A DNA stretch of 17,969 nt, from assembly GCA_963726975.1 (NCBI GenBank), contig CAVSEK010000012.1, forward strand, positions 1 to 17,969, given 5' to 3'. The DNA comes from CAVSEK01 sp963726975. GTDB lineage: Bacteria; Actinomycetota; Actinomycetes; Mycobacteriales; SCTD01. Of this stretch, positions 1 through 7,187 are shown piece by piece. The notes under the pieces are model-generated. The model ran no database searches, was not told where the DNA came from, and saw only the letters and a program-made list of their open reading frames with translations. Positions within the stretch are counted from its first letter, which is position 1; each line of letters starts with the position of its first letter. The position numbers were made by a program, and so were the translations under genes.

Positions 1-239
1 TGCAGCAGGTCAACGCGCTGAAGAACGTGCTGTCGCTGGTCATCAACTCGGTGGCGCTGGTCGCCTTCGGGCTGTTCGGCCCGGTGGCCTGGCCGGCGGT
101 GCTCGTCGTGGCGATCACCTCCCTGCTCGGCGGCTACGGCGGCGCGCGGCTGGCCACCCGGATCCCGTCGCAGGCGCTCCGGGTCGCGGTCGTCGTCTAC
201 GGCGTGGTGATCGCGGGCGTGCTCATCGCCCGCGGCTGA
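1..239 (+). CDS. TauE/SafE family membrane permease, C-terminal end
   Basis: This is the last 78 codons of a gene that begins before the window; the reading frame starts at base 3 and ends with TGA at 237-239. The visible part has three hydrophobic segments, a Gly-rich turn (LLGGYGGARLATRIP) and the end VVYGVVIAGVLIARG. That pattern, a final helix pair joined by a GGxxGxxLATRIP-type loop, is typical of TauE/SafE (sulfite exporter-like) permeases. The family is proposed to export sulfite or organosulfonates in some bacteria, but many members have no known substrate. Its end overlaps the convergent COG4705-like fragment by 17 bp. Family call fairly secure; substrate unknown. Confidence 0.75.
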   Translation, partial: QQVNALKNVLSLVINSVALVAFGLFGPVAWPAVLVVAITSLLGGYGGARLATRIPSQALRVAVVVYGVVIAGVLIARG

Positions 240-605
240 CCGGGAGCGGCCCCACCGCCAGCGCCGAGCCGAGCGTCGTCACGGCGTACGACAGGCCGAG
301 GGCCGTGTGCAGGACGTCGGCGACGACGGTGCCGGAGACCGCCACCAGGCTGACGGCAGCCCAGGAGAGCGGCGCCCAGTAGCGGCGGGCCCGCAGCTGC
401 AGCCCGAGCGCGAGGGCGAGCCCGCCGGTGCTCACGACGCCGCCCAGCACGAGGCTGACCTGAGCCAGGCCGTCGGAGGCCGCCTCGCCCGTGCCGGTGG
501 TGAGGACCTCGACCACCCAGAAGGCGGCGGTGACCGCCGGGACCTCGCGGCGACGGGGGCGGGCAGGCGCCAGGCGGCGCGGGCGGGAGGCGTGCTCGGG
601 GTCAT
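223..605 (-). pseudogene. Truncated, frame-broken COG4705-like membrane protein
   Basis: From about base 543 down to the stop at 223 the frame reads REVPAVTAAFWVVEVLTTG, GEAASDGL, RARRYWAPLSWAAV and VADVLHTALGLSYAVTTLG. This matches, as I recall the family, the first half of COG4705 membrane-anchored proteins, which begin KVPEITAAFWIVKVLSTGxGET. Those proteins are about 250 residues long with several helices; here the protein stops after roughly 125, so the second half is missing. No ATG or GTG lies in frame before the first helix. The nearest good start, ATG at 603-605, is in another frame, and one extra C in the C5 run (G5 on the plus strand, 555-559) would join them. The truncation is against the permease gene on the opposite strand. 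Function of the family is unknown. Confidence 0.55.
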
Positions 606-650
606 CGGCGGACCCAGGTGGCGCAGGGTGACGACGACCTGAGAGAGGTC

Positions 651-1343
651 CTAGGCGCCCGGCTCGAAGAAGCCGACGACGCGCCAGCCGGTGTCGGGGA
701 AGCCGCTGCCGCGGGCCGTCCGGGCGGAGGCCTCGTTGCCCGGGGCGTGCAGGTAGAGCACGGCGCAGCCGGCGGAGGTCACCGTGCGGGCGGCCTGGGC
801 GACGAGCCGGCGGGCCAGGCCGCGGCCGCGGGCGGACTCGTCGGTGACGACGGCGATCTCGCACAGGTCGGCGGTGTGCCGCTTGAGGCCCACGCCGGCG
901 AGGTGGCGGTCCTGCTCGTCGAGGGCGACGAGGACGTCACCGCCGAAGGGTCGCAACCACGTGGGGACCCGCAGGTCGCCCTCGTCGGCGAGCGCGGCCG
1001 GCAGCCAGACACCGGCGTCGGCCACCGCGGCCAGGTCGGGCAGCTGCTGGGCCCAGCGCAACGCGCCCGCACCGGCCGTCCCGGGGCGGCCGACGGCCGC
1101 GGGCAGCGCGGCGAGCAGGGCCTCGAGGTCGTCGAGCCGGTCGGGCAGCCGCGCGGCGACCTCCGGCGGCACCCGCACCAGGCAGCGTCCGGCGGGGTCG
1201 GCGACGCCCGTGACGCGCCGCGGACCGCCGTCCCAGGCCGGCCGGTCGGGCTCGGGGTCGACGACCACGCGCACCGGCACCGCGGGGGGCCAGGCCCCCA
1301 GCCAGCCGGTCAGCTGCCGCACCGGCAGGTCGCCCACGTCCAC
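651..1343 (-). CDS. GNAT family N-acetyltransferase
   Basis: A protein of about 230 residues with a C-terminal GNAT domain. The acetyl-CoA binding motif R-x-x-G-x-A is visible as RGRGLA near residues 172-177, following the beta-strand LCEIAVVTD, and the late segment LYLHAPGNEASARTARGSGF corresponds to the family's N-x-x-A-x-x-x-Y/x-x-x-G-F region. The N-terminal ~100 residues have no obvious motif and may bind the acceptor. I chose GTG at 1341-1343 because GAAGGGG sits about five bases upstream; GTG at 1347-1349 would overlap that ribosome site. The gene lies 49 bp downstream of the YihY-type gene on the same strand. The substrate cannot be told from sequence. Confidence 0.8.
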   Translation of the reverse strand: MDVGDLPVRQLTGWLGAWPPAVPVRVVVDPEPDRPAWDGGPRRVTGVADPAGRCLVRVPPEVAARLPDRLDDLEALLAALPAAVGRPGTAGAGALRWAQQLPDLAAVADAGVWLPAALADEGDLRVPTWLRPFGGDVLVALDEQDRHLAGVGLKRHTADLCEIAVVTDESARGRGLARRLVAQAARTVTSAGCAVLYLHAPGNEASARTARGSGFPDTGWRVVGFFEPGA

Positions 1344-1392
1344 GCACACCCCTTCGTCACGCCCTTCCCGCCAGTCTGGAGCCCAGCACGAC

Positions 1393-2430
1393 TCAGCCCG
1401 CGGGCGGCGCCTCCGGCGGGGCGCCGCCCGCCTCGCGCCGGCGCCGGCGCTTGGCGGTGGCGTACTGACCCCCGTGGGCGAACTGCACGTCGACCGTCTC
1501 GAAGCCCTTGGCGCGCTGGGCCGCGGCGTACTGCCGGTAGGCCCGCTGGTCACCCCGGGTGAGGTCGACGTCGTCGGTGAAGGGCGTGAGCAGCGACCGC
1601 GGGTGCAGGCCCCGGGAGAGCACGACGTTGATCTCGACGCAGAGCACCAGGCTCACCGCCAGCAGGTAGATCCAGGCGATCAGGCCGAGCACGAACGCCA
1701 CCGTGCCGTTGGTGGCGCTCGCGCCGGCGACGACGCGCTGGACGTACATGGTCCCGAAGACCTGCAGCGCCCGCCAGAGCGCGGCGCCCAGCACGGCGCC
1801 GGGGAGCAGCTGCGGGAGCCGGAGCCGGACGGCGGTGGCGATCTGCAGCGCCACCAGCAGGACGCCGAGGTTGAGCAGCACCGCCCCGGCGTTGACCAGC
1901 ACGGTCTTGACCACGCCGGAGCCGAGGGCGCCGCTGCTGTCGAGCGTGGACAGCACCGTGGTGCCGACCAGCAGCAGGCCGGCGGTGCCCAGCAGCAGCA
2001 GGCTGCGCAGCCGGGCGAGCACCGGGTTGGGCCGCGAGTTCTTCGGCACCGCCCAGGCGACGTTCATCGCGTTCTGCACCGCCTGGGCCACGCCCAGCGC
2101 GCCGTAGAGCGTGGCGAGCAGCGCGAGCACGATCCCGAGCGTGCTGCCGCGCAGCGCGTCCGGGCGCCCGAGGTCCTGACCGACGACCGGGAACTGGTTC
2201 AGGGCCGAGGTCAGCAGCTGCTGCTGCAGGTCGGGGTGGCGGCGCAGCAGCACGCCGAGCACGGTCGAGAGCAGGAGCAGCAGCGGGAACAGCGACAGGA
2301 AGCCGTAGTAGGCGACGAGGGCCGCGAGGTAGCTGCCCTGGTCGTCGACGAACTTGTAGACGACGGCCACGGGGAAGCCCAGCCACCTGTGCTGCTGCTG
2401 GAAGGCGTCGAGCCGGCTGCTGGGGGCCAC
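1393..2430 (-). CDS. YihY/BrkB family inner-membrane protein
   Basis: A 345-residue protein. The N-terminal signature YKFVDDQGSYLAALVAYYGFLSLFPLLLLL is typical of YihY/virulence factor BrkB proteins, followed by about five more hydrophobic helices (for example TLGIVLALLATLYGALGV, LLLLGTAGLLLVGTTVL, VAFVLGLIAWIYLLAVSLVLCVEINVVLS). The C-terminal tail after residue 290 is hydrophilic, ends in an Arg-rich stretch and Pro/Ala-rich end, and is probably cytoplasmic. The family was once called ribonuclease BN in error; its actual role (transport or envelope function) is unsettled. GTG at 2428-2430 is the first start in frame, but no clear Shine-Dalgarno precedes it, so initiation is uncertain. It lies 32 bp after crtI on the same strand. 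Confidence 0.9.
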   Translation of the reverse strand: MAPSSRLDAFQQQHRWLGFPVAVVYKFVDDQGSYLAALVAYYGFLSLFPLLLLLSTVLGVLLRRHPDLQQQLLTSALNQFPVVGQDLGRPDALRGSTLGIVLALLATLYGALGVAQAVQNAMNVAWAVPKNSRPNPVLARLRSLLLLGTAGLLLVGTTVLSTLDSSGALGSGVVKTVLVNAGAVLLNLGVLLVALQIATAVRLRLPQLLPGAVLGAALWRALQVFGTMYVQRVVAGASATNGTVAFVLGLIAWIYLLAVSLVLCVEINVVLSRGLHPRSLLTPFTDDVDLTRGDQRAYRQYAAAQRAKGFETVDVQFAHGGQYATAKRRRRREAGGAPPEAPPAG

Positions 2431-2462
2431 CGGGGAGGACTACCCCGCCGCGCGCAGGTCGA

Positions 2463-3976
2463 TCACGACGCGGCGCCGACCAGGCCGGCCACGATCCGGG
2501 CCGACAGGGCGACCAGGGGCAGACCGCCGCCGGGGTGCGAGGAGCCCCCGACGAGGAACAGGCCCTGGACCGCAGAGCGGTTGGCGGGGCGCAGGAACGC
2601 GGCGGAGACGCCGTTGCTCGAGGTGCCGTAGATGGCGCCGCCGACGGCGCCGGTGCGCTGCTCGAGGTCGGCGGGGGAGAGCACCTCGCAGAACCGGAGC
2701 CGGTCGCGGACCGGCAGCCCGCGCTCGGCCAGCAGGTCGAGCAGGTGCTCGGCGTACGTCGCGGTGAGCCCCGGTGCGCGCCAGTCGGTGGCGCCGGGGC
2801 CGGTGCCGTGCCGGGGGGCGTTGACGAGGACGAACCACGCCTCGCTGCCCTCGGGCCGCACCGCCGGGTCGTCCGGGGCGCTGACGTACAGCGTCGGGTC
2901 CTCGACCGGGCGCGCGTCGCGGCCGAAGACCGCGTCGAACTCGGCGTCGTAGTCGGTCGGGAACAGGACGTTGTGGTGGGCGAGGCCGGGGGTGCGGCCG
3001 TCCACGCCCAGCAGCAGCACGAAGCCGGACAGCGACGGGGTGGCCCGGGCCAGCCGCCGGGACGCGGCGGGGGAGCGGACCAGGTCGCCGTAGACGGTGG
3101 CCGCGTCGGCGTTGGCGACGACGACGTCGGCGGGCAGCCGCTCGCCGCCGGCCAGCGTGACGCCGCAGGCCCGGCGGCCCTGCACGTCGATCCGCTCGAC
3201 CCGGGCGCCGAGCCGCACCGTCGCGCCGCGCTCCACCGCCCGGCCGTGCAGCGCCTCGCCGAGCCGGACCAGGCCGCCCTGGACGTACCAGCCGCCGTAC
3301 GCCTGCTCGACGTAGGGCACGGCCGCCAGCGCGGCCGGCGCCCGCCGGGGGTCGCTGCCGGTGTAGGTGGCGTAGCGGTCGAGGTAGGTACGCAGCCGCG
3401 GGTCGTGCAGGTAGCGCCGGGCCAGGGCGCGCAGCGACGTCGCCGGGGCGATCGCGGCGATGTCGCGCGGCGCCCGCACCGCGAGCCGGGCGATGTCCGT
3501 GCGGCCGCCGAGCGCCGACTCCAGGAACGGCTCCCGGCTGGCGGCCCAGACCCGCCCCGCCCGCGCGCTGAACGCTCGCCACTGCGCCCCGGTGCCGGCG
3601 CCGAGCGCGGCGTCGAGGCGGGCGCAGTGCTCGTCGAGGTCGCTGCTGGCGTCGAAGCGCGTGCCGTCGCCGAAGCGGTAGCGGGCCAGCGGCTCCAGCG
3701 GTGTGAGCTCCAGGCCGTCGGGCCAGCCGCCGGTGTCGGCGAACAGCTCCCGGAACACGTGCGGCATCGTCACCAGGGACGGCCCCGTGTCGAAGCGGAA
3801 CCCGTCCCGCTCCACCAGGCCGAGCTTGCCGCCGACCCGGTCGCCGGCCTCGCAGACCGTCACGGCGTGCCCGAGCGCGGCCAGGCGGGCGGCCGCAGCC
3901 AGCCCGCCGACCCCCGCCCCGACGACGACGACGCGGCTCAGGGCCGGCTCCGGGCCGGGAGGTCGGGCGGCGTCAT
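2463..3976 (-). CDS. crtI: Phytoene desaturase family FAD enzyme (start region frame-broken)
   Basis: A member of the CrtI/CrtD/CrtN flavoprotein family, which introduces double bases into acyclic carotenoids such as phytoene. The FAD dinucleotide fold SRVVVVGAGVGGLAAAARLA is followed by RVGGKLGLVERDGFRFDTGPSLVTMP, RYATYTGSDPRRAPA, and the C-terminal FAD motif GLFLVGGSSHPGGGLPLVALSARIV. Size (about 500 residues) is normal. The start is odd: ATG at 3974-3976 has a strong ribosome site (GGGAGGGGACCGC) but hits TGA after 12 codons, while the flavin fold is in another frame whose only near start is CTG at 3939-3941. One extra C at the CCC run (3941-3943) would fuse ATG to the fold and give 504 residues. 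Exact substrate (phytoene or a later intermediate) is uncertain. It is separated from the main crt gene run by the AMIN-like gene. Confidence 0.85.
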
Positions 3977-4003
3977 GCGGTCCCCTCCCGGCCGAGCAGC
4001 ACT

Positions 4004-4021
4004 CCCGGTGCGCGCGCCGGG
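4004..4021. promoter_or_regulatory. Short GC hairpin upstream of crtI
   Basis: CCCGG at 4004-4008 and CCGGG at 4017-4021 are perfect inverted arms around eight bases, between the stop of the AMIN-like gene (4071) and the crtI ribosome site. It could act on transcript ends or be chance in GC-rich DNA. No promoter is obvious in the 94-bp gap. Confidence 0.2.
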
Positions 4022-4070
4022 ACCCCAGTGTGCGGCACGGCCCCCGAGCGCGCCGACCGCGCCGGCGTCG

Positions 4071-4808
4071 TCAGCCTCGACCGTTGAGCATCGCGGCCCG
4101 GGTGAGCGGCCCCACGATGCCGTCGGCGACCAGACCGGCGGCGCGCTGGAAGGCGCGGGTCGCGCCTGCCGTGAGCGGGCCGAAGATGCCGTCGGTGGCC
4201 AGCCGCGCGTCGCGGACGACGTCGAGCGCGCCCTGCCAGGCGGCGACGTCGTCGCCGCGCGAGCCCTGCAGCAGCAGCCGTGGCTGTGCGGCCGGCGCGT
4301 GGTCGATGTCGATGACGACCCGGTCGGGCCCGGTCAGGGTGGAGGTGCGGTACTGCGCGACCCGTGCCAGGCCCAGGCCGTACGACAGGTAGCCCTCGAA
4401 GTCGCCGGCGGGGGCGACCTGCCGCAGCAGCGGGAAGCCGACCGACGGCAGCGCGCATGGCGAGCACGACGTGGTCCCGTCGTCGCGGTGCGCCTGGGCG
4501 AAGACGAAGACGACGTGCAGCCCGGCAGAGCCGGCGACCGGGACCCGGTTGCCGCGGGCGTCGGCGATGACGACCGGCACGTACTCCGTGCGGTAGCCGG
4601 GCACGCCTCCGACGAAGTCGAAGACCACGCGGTCGAAGGTGGCGTGCCGGCCCACCCGGACCGCGGTGAGGGTCGGGTGGACGGGGACCTGCGCCGTGGC
4701 GGCCGGCCGCGACGTGGGTGCGGCGAGGGCGCCGGGTGCGGTGAGCGCGCCGCCGGTCGCGACCAGGACCGCGGTGGTGACGGCGACCGCCGAGCGCGAG
4801 ATGTTCAT
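4071..4808 (-). CDS. Secreted AMIN-like domain protein with peptidoglycan-binding domain
   Basis: A 245-residue protein started by ATG with GAGGAGG five to six bases upstream. Residues 1-30 form a Sec signal peptide (basic start, hydrophobic core, cleavage probably after ALA near residue 29-30). Residues about 45-172 resemble the AMIN-like domain of actinobacterial secreted proteins: RVGRHATFDRVVFDFVGG, GYRTEYV, DFEGYLSYGLGL and TGPDRVVIDIDH. Residues about 178-241 form a PG_binding_1 repeat (LLLQGSRGDDVAAWQ, DGIFGPLTAGATRAFQ, DGIVGPLTRAAM). Cys115 and Cys118 form a CSPC pair that could be a disulfide outside the cell. It likely binds the cell wall; no catalytic domain is visible. It sits between the glycosyltransferase and crtI genes, but nothing ties it to pigment synthesis. 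Confidence 0.85.
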   Translation of the reverse strand: MNISRSAVAVTTAVLVATGGALTAPGALAAPTSRPAATAQVPVHPTLTAVRVGRHATFDRVVFDFVGGVPGYRTEYVPVVIADARGNRVPVAGSAGLHVVFVFAQAHRDDGTTSCSPCALPSVGFPLLRQVAPAGDFEGYLSYGLGLARVAQYRTSTLTGPDRVVIDIDHAPAAQPRLLLQGSRGDDVAAWQGALDVVRDARLATDGIFGPLTAGATRAFQRAAGLVADGIVGPLTRAAMLNGRG

Positions 4809-4882
4809 GAGGTCCTCCTCGGTCGGCCAGGGCGGCCGGTGACCCGAGGATGAGCGCGTGCTCAGCGTCGCACCAGTGACCC

Positions 4883-4905
4883 GGGGTGTGGTCCGGGGCC
4901 ACCCC
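4883..4905 (-). terminator. Weak hairpin after the glycosyltransferase gene
   Basis: GGGGTG (4883-4888) and CACCCC (4900-4905) are inverted arms about 25 bases past the end of the glycosyltransferase gene on its transcribed side. There is no T run. The 121-bp gap 4809-4929 otherwise holds only the ribosome site of the AMIN-like gene. Confidence 0.25.
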
Positions 4906-4929
4906 GTCGGCGACCGTGCCTGCGGCGCT

Positions 4930-5973
4930 TCAGGAGCCGGGGAGCGCCCGGCCCTTCCAGGTCAGCGCGCCCCGACGGTGCCGCACCCGGCTGCGCACGG
5001 CCAGGGCGAGCAGCACCGCCACGCCGAGCGGGTGGGTCACGGCGTCCAGCGGCCGGCCTCCGGTGCGGCGCGCCGTGACGACCCGGCCGGCCACCGCTGC
5101 CGCGGTGGCGAACGCCCCGGCCCGCGAGCCCCGCAGGGCCGCGAGCGGCGGGACGACGTACAGCGCCGCGAGCAGCGCCAGGGCGGCGACCGGCACGGTG
5201 TGCAGCGACTTCGCGTAGCCCTCGACCAGCTCGTCCCAGCCGTCGTACATCCGCGTCGTGGCCAGCGCGGTGCCGTCGACGACGCCCCCGCGGCCGCCGG
5301 CGCGCTTGAGCGCGCGCAGCAGGGCCACGTCCTCGACCACCTCGGCGCGGACCGCGCCGTGCCCACCGGCGCGGTCGTAGGCGCTGCGGCGCACCGCGAG
5401 CAGCTGGCCGTTCGCGGCGGCGAGCGAGGGGTTGCCGGGTCGCTCGGCCAGGCGCAGCGGCAGGAAGGTCAGCCACGACCACTGCAGCAGCGGCTGCACC
5501 AGCCGGGTCGCGGCCGGCGCCTCCTGCCGCGGGTAGGGGCTGACGAGGTCCATCCCGGTCTGCTCGAGCAGGGCGACGGTGGCGGCGACGGCGTCGGGGG
5601 TGAGCACGACGTCGGCGTCGACGAAGACCAGCACGTCGCCGGAGGCGGCGTCGGCGAGCTGCCGGCACGCCCACGGCTTGCCCAGCCAGCCGGGCGGCAG
5701 CGGCGCCCCGGTCAGCGGCGGCCGCCCGGTGGCGGCCTCGACCAGCGCTGCGGTGCCGTCGGTGGAGCCGTCGTCGAGCACGAGCAGCTCCACGTCGAGC
5801 GTCTGCGCCTGCAGCGCGGACAGGCAGGGCCCGACCCGGCCGGCCTCGTCGCGCAGCGGGAGCAGGACGCTCACGCGCGACCGCACCGGGCCGGCGACCG
5901 GGGTGCGCAGCAGGCGGGCGTTGAGCGCGCTGTGCGCGGACAGCGCGGCGACCAGCGCCGCCAGCCACCTCAC
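4930..5973 (-). CDS. CruG-like family 2 glycosyltransferase
   Basis: A 347-residue membrane-associated GT2 enzyme. The N-terminal helix (residues 1-20) is followed by the nucleotide-sugar fold: VSVLLPLRDEAG (34-45), LLVLDDGSTDGT (63-74), PPGWLGKPWAC (93-103), the metal-binding DAD within VLVFVDADVVL (119-121), and the probable catalytic acidic pair in EVVEDVALL (214-215). Two or more hydrophobic helices near residues 265-325 anchor the C-terminus. The pattern, including GWLGKPWA, matches GT2 enzymes encoded next to cruF, such as CruG, which glycosylates a hydroxylated carotenoid. The start GTG overlaps the cruF stop by four bases (GTGA), which implies translational coupling. Sugar donor and the exact hydroxyl used are unknown. 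Confidence 0.82.
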   Translation of the reverse strand: MRWLAALVAALSAHSALNARLLRTPVAGPVRSRVSVLLPLRDEAGRVGPCLSALQAQTLDVELLVLDDGSTDGTAALVEAATGRPPLTGAPLPPGWLGKPWACRQLADAASGDVLVFVDADVVLTPDAVAATVALLEQTGMDLVSPYPRQEAPAATRLVQPLLQWSWLTFLPLRLAERPGNPSLAAANGQLLAVRRSAYDRAGGHGAVRAEVVEDVALLRALKRAGGRGGVVDGTALATTRMYDGWDELVEGYAKSLHTVPVAALALLAALYVVPPLAALRGSRAGAFATAAAVAGRVVTARRTGGRPLDAVTHPLGVAVLLALAVRSRVRHRRGALTWKGRALPGS

Positions 5974-6744
5974 CGGGAGCGGGCGAGGATGCGGGCCAGC
6001 GGCAGGGCGACCAGGCCCATGCCGACCGCGCCGACGAGGGCGACCAGCGGCCGGCCGAAGAACACCGCGAAGGCCAGCACCGACGACGCGTAGGTCCACA
6101 GGAACAGCCCGAGCGGTTGGCGGTCGTCGGCGACCACCCGGGGGAGCAGCTGCAGCACGGCCATCAACAGCACCCCGACCAGCAGCCAGCCGGCGGTGTT
6201 GCTCAGCGGCACGTCGGGTGCGCCCGGGAGCCCGACCCGCACGTCGGCCCACGTCCAGTGCCGCTCGGCGACCATCTGCGGGTCGAGGAACAGGTCCCAG
6301 GCGGCGAGTGCGGCTCCGCCCGCCGAGTGCGGCGCCGGCCGGGGAGCGGGCCAGCCGCTGCCCGACGAGCAGGCAGGGGTAGGCGAACATCGCCCACGCC
6401 AGCGGGATCACCAGGGGCACGTCGAGGACCCGCGGCCCGAGGCTGCCGGCGTAGGAGTAGTGGCCGAACGGCACGCCGGTGGCGGTGCCGACGGCCTCGG
6501 CGAGCAGCCCGCCGCCGGCCGCGACGAGGACGTAGGCGGCGGCCCAGCGCGACCCGCGCTCGCGCACCGCGTGAGAGGTCGTGGCCAGGAAGAAGACGAC
6601 GACGGTCGCGACCGTCAGGGCGTGCCGGGGCCGCCCCGAGGTCAGCGGGTAGGCGACCTGCAGCAGGACGACGAGCCCCGCGAGCAGCTCGGGAGCCCGG
6701 CGGACCGGTGGCCGGGCGAGCACGGCGCCGCGGCCCGAGGTCAC
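5970..6744 (-). CDS. cruF: CruF-like carotenoid 1',2'-hydratase (frame-broken)
   Basis: A polytopic protein of the COG2324 carotenoid biosynthesis family, whose characterised members (CruF, bisanhydrobacterioruberin hydratase) add water across the terminal 1',2' double bond of carotenoids. The N-terminal half reads VAYPLTSGRPRHALTVATVV, GTATGVPFGHYSYAGSLGPRVLDVPLVIP and WAMFAYPCLLVGQRLA; the C-terminal half reads GAALAAWDLFLDPQMVAERHW, LSNTAGWLLVGVLLM and VFFGRPLVALVGAVGMG. The two halves are in different frames, switching near 6310-6345. Removing one base near the CCC at 6319-6321 gives a continuous 257-residue protein of usual length. The start GTG at 6742-6744 overlaps the preceding gene's stop as GTGA. 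It lies directly before a CruG-like glycosyltransferase, the usual partner. Confidence 0.82.
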
Positions 6745-7187
6745 GGGCGGCGGAGCCGGCCGCGCAGCCGGCGGACCGCGTCGGCGAGCACCCGGCGGGC
6801 CAGGTCGCCGTGCTCGTCGTACCAGCCCGGCGCCTCCTCGACCAGGTCGTCGTAGGCCTCGCCGGCGTCCTCGCCCGCGAGCGGCCGCCCGGCGACCGGG
6901 TCGTCGACGAGCAGGTGCCAGAGCTCGGAGACCTCCTGCAGCGACGGCTCGGGCGTGCCGCGCGGCAGCCACCCGCCGAGGTCGAGGTCGATCTCGTCAG
7001 GCAGCTCGTCCGAGAGCTCCCGCCCGGCGGACTGCGCCGCGTGCTCCAGACCCGCCCGGCTGGAGAAGACCAGCACCTTGCCGCCCTTCTCGAGCAGCAG
7101 GTCCTCCTCCTCGCCGACCACGACGCCGGCGTGCCAGCGCTGCGCACCGTCCACCAGCAGCACCTCGAACAGCTCGACCTCAGCCAC
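6741..7187 (-). CDS. Uncharacterised acidic 148-residue protein in the crt operon
   Basis: I do not recognise this protein. It is intact, with start GTG at 7185-7187 and the ribosome site AGGAGGG three bases upstream, overlapping the end of the CrtO-like gene by eight bases and the start of cruF by four. It is soluble in appearance: no signal peptide or membrane helix. The first ~45 residues alternate hydrophobic and charged residues (VELFEVLLVDGAQRW, VVVGEEEDLLLEKGGKVLVFSS) like a small beta-rich domain. The middle is strongly acidic (ELSDELPDEIDLDLGG, GEDAGEAYDDLVEE), and the last 25 residues are Arg-rich (RRVLADAVRRLRGRLRRP). The tight coupling suggests a role with the pigment enzymes, such as assembly, regulation or binding, but this is inference. 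Confidence 0.8.
   Translation of the reverse strand: MAEVELFEVLLVDGAQRWHAGVVVGEEEDLLLEKGGKVLVFSSRAGLEHAAQSAGRELSDELPDEIDLDLGGWLPRGTPEPSLQEVSELWHLLVDDPVAGRPLAGEDAGEAYDDLVEEAPGWYDEHGDLARRVLADAVRRLRGRLRRP

Noticed and set aside
784..4853. Long open frames on the plus strand (for example 784-2631 and 2535-4853)
   Set aside because: They run antisense to the YihY and crtI genes, are very rich in Arg, Gly, Ala and Gln, and show no family motif. Long antisense open frames are expected in GC-rich DNA.
3973..4902. Minus-strand frame overlapping the AMIN-like gene in another phase
   Set aside because: It is Arg/Pro-rich, lacks motifs, and overlaps a gene with a signal peptide, domains and a good ribosome site.
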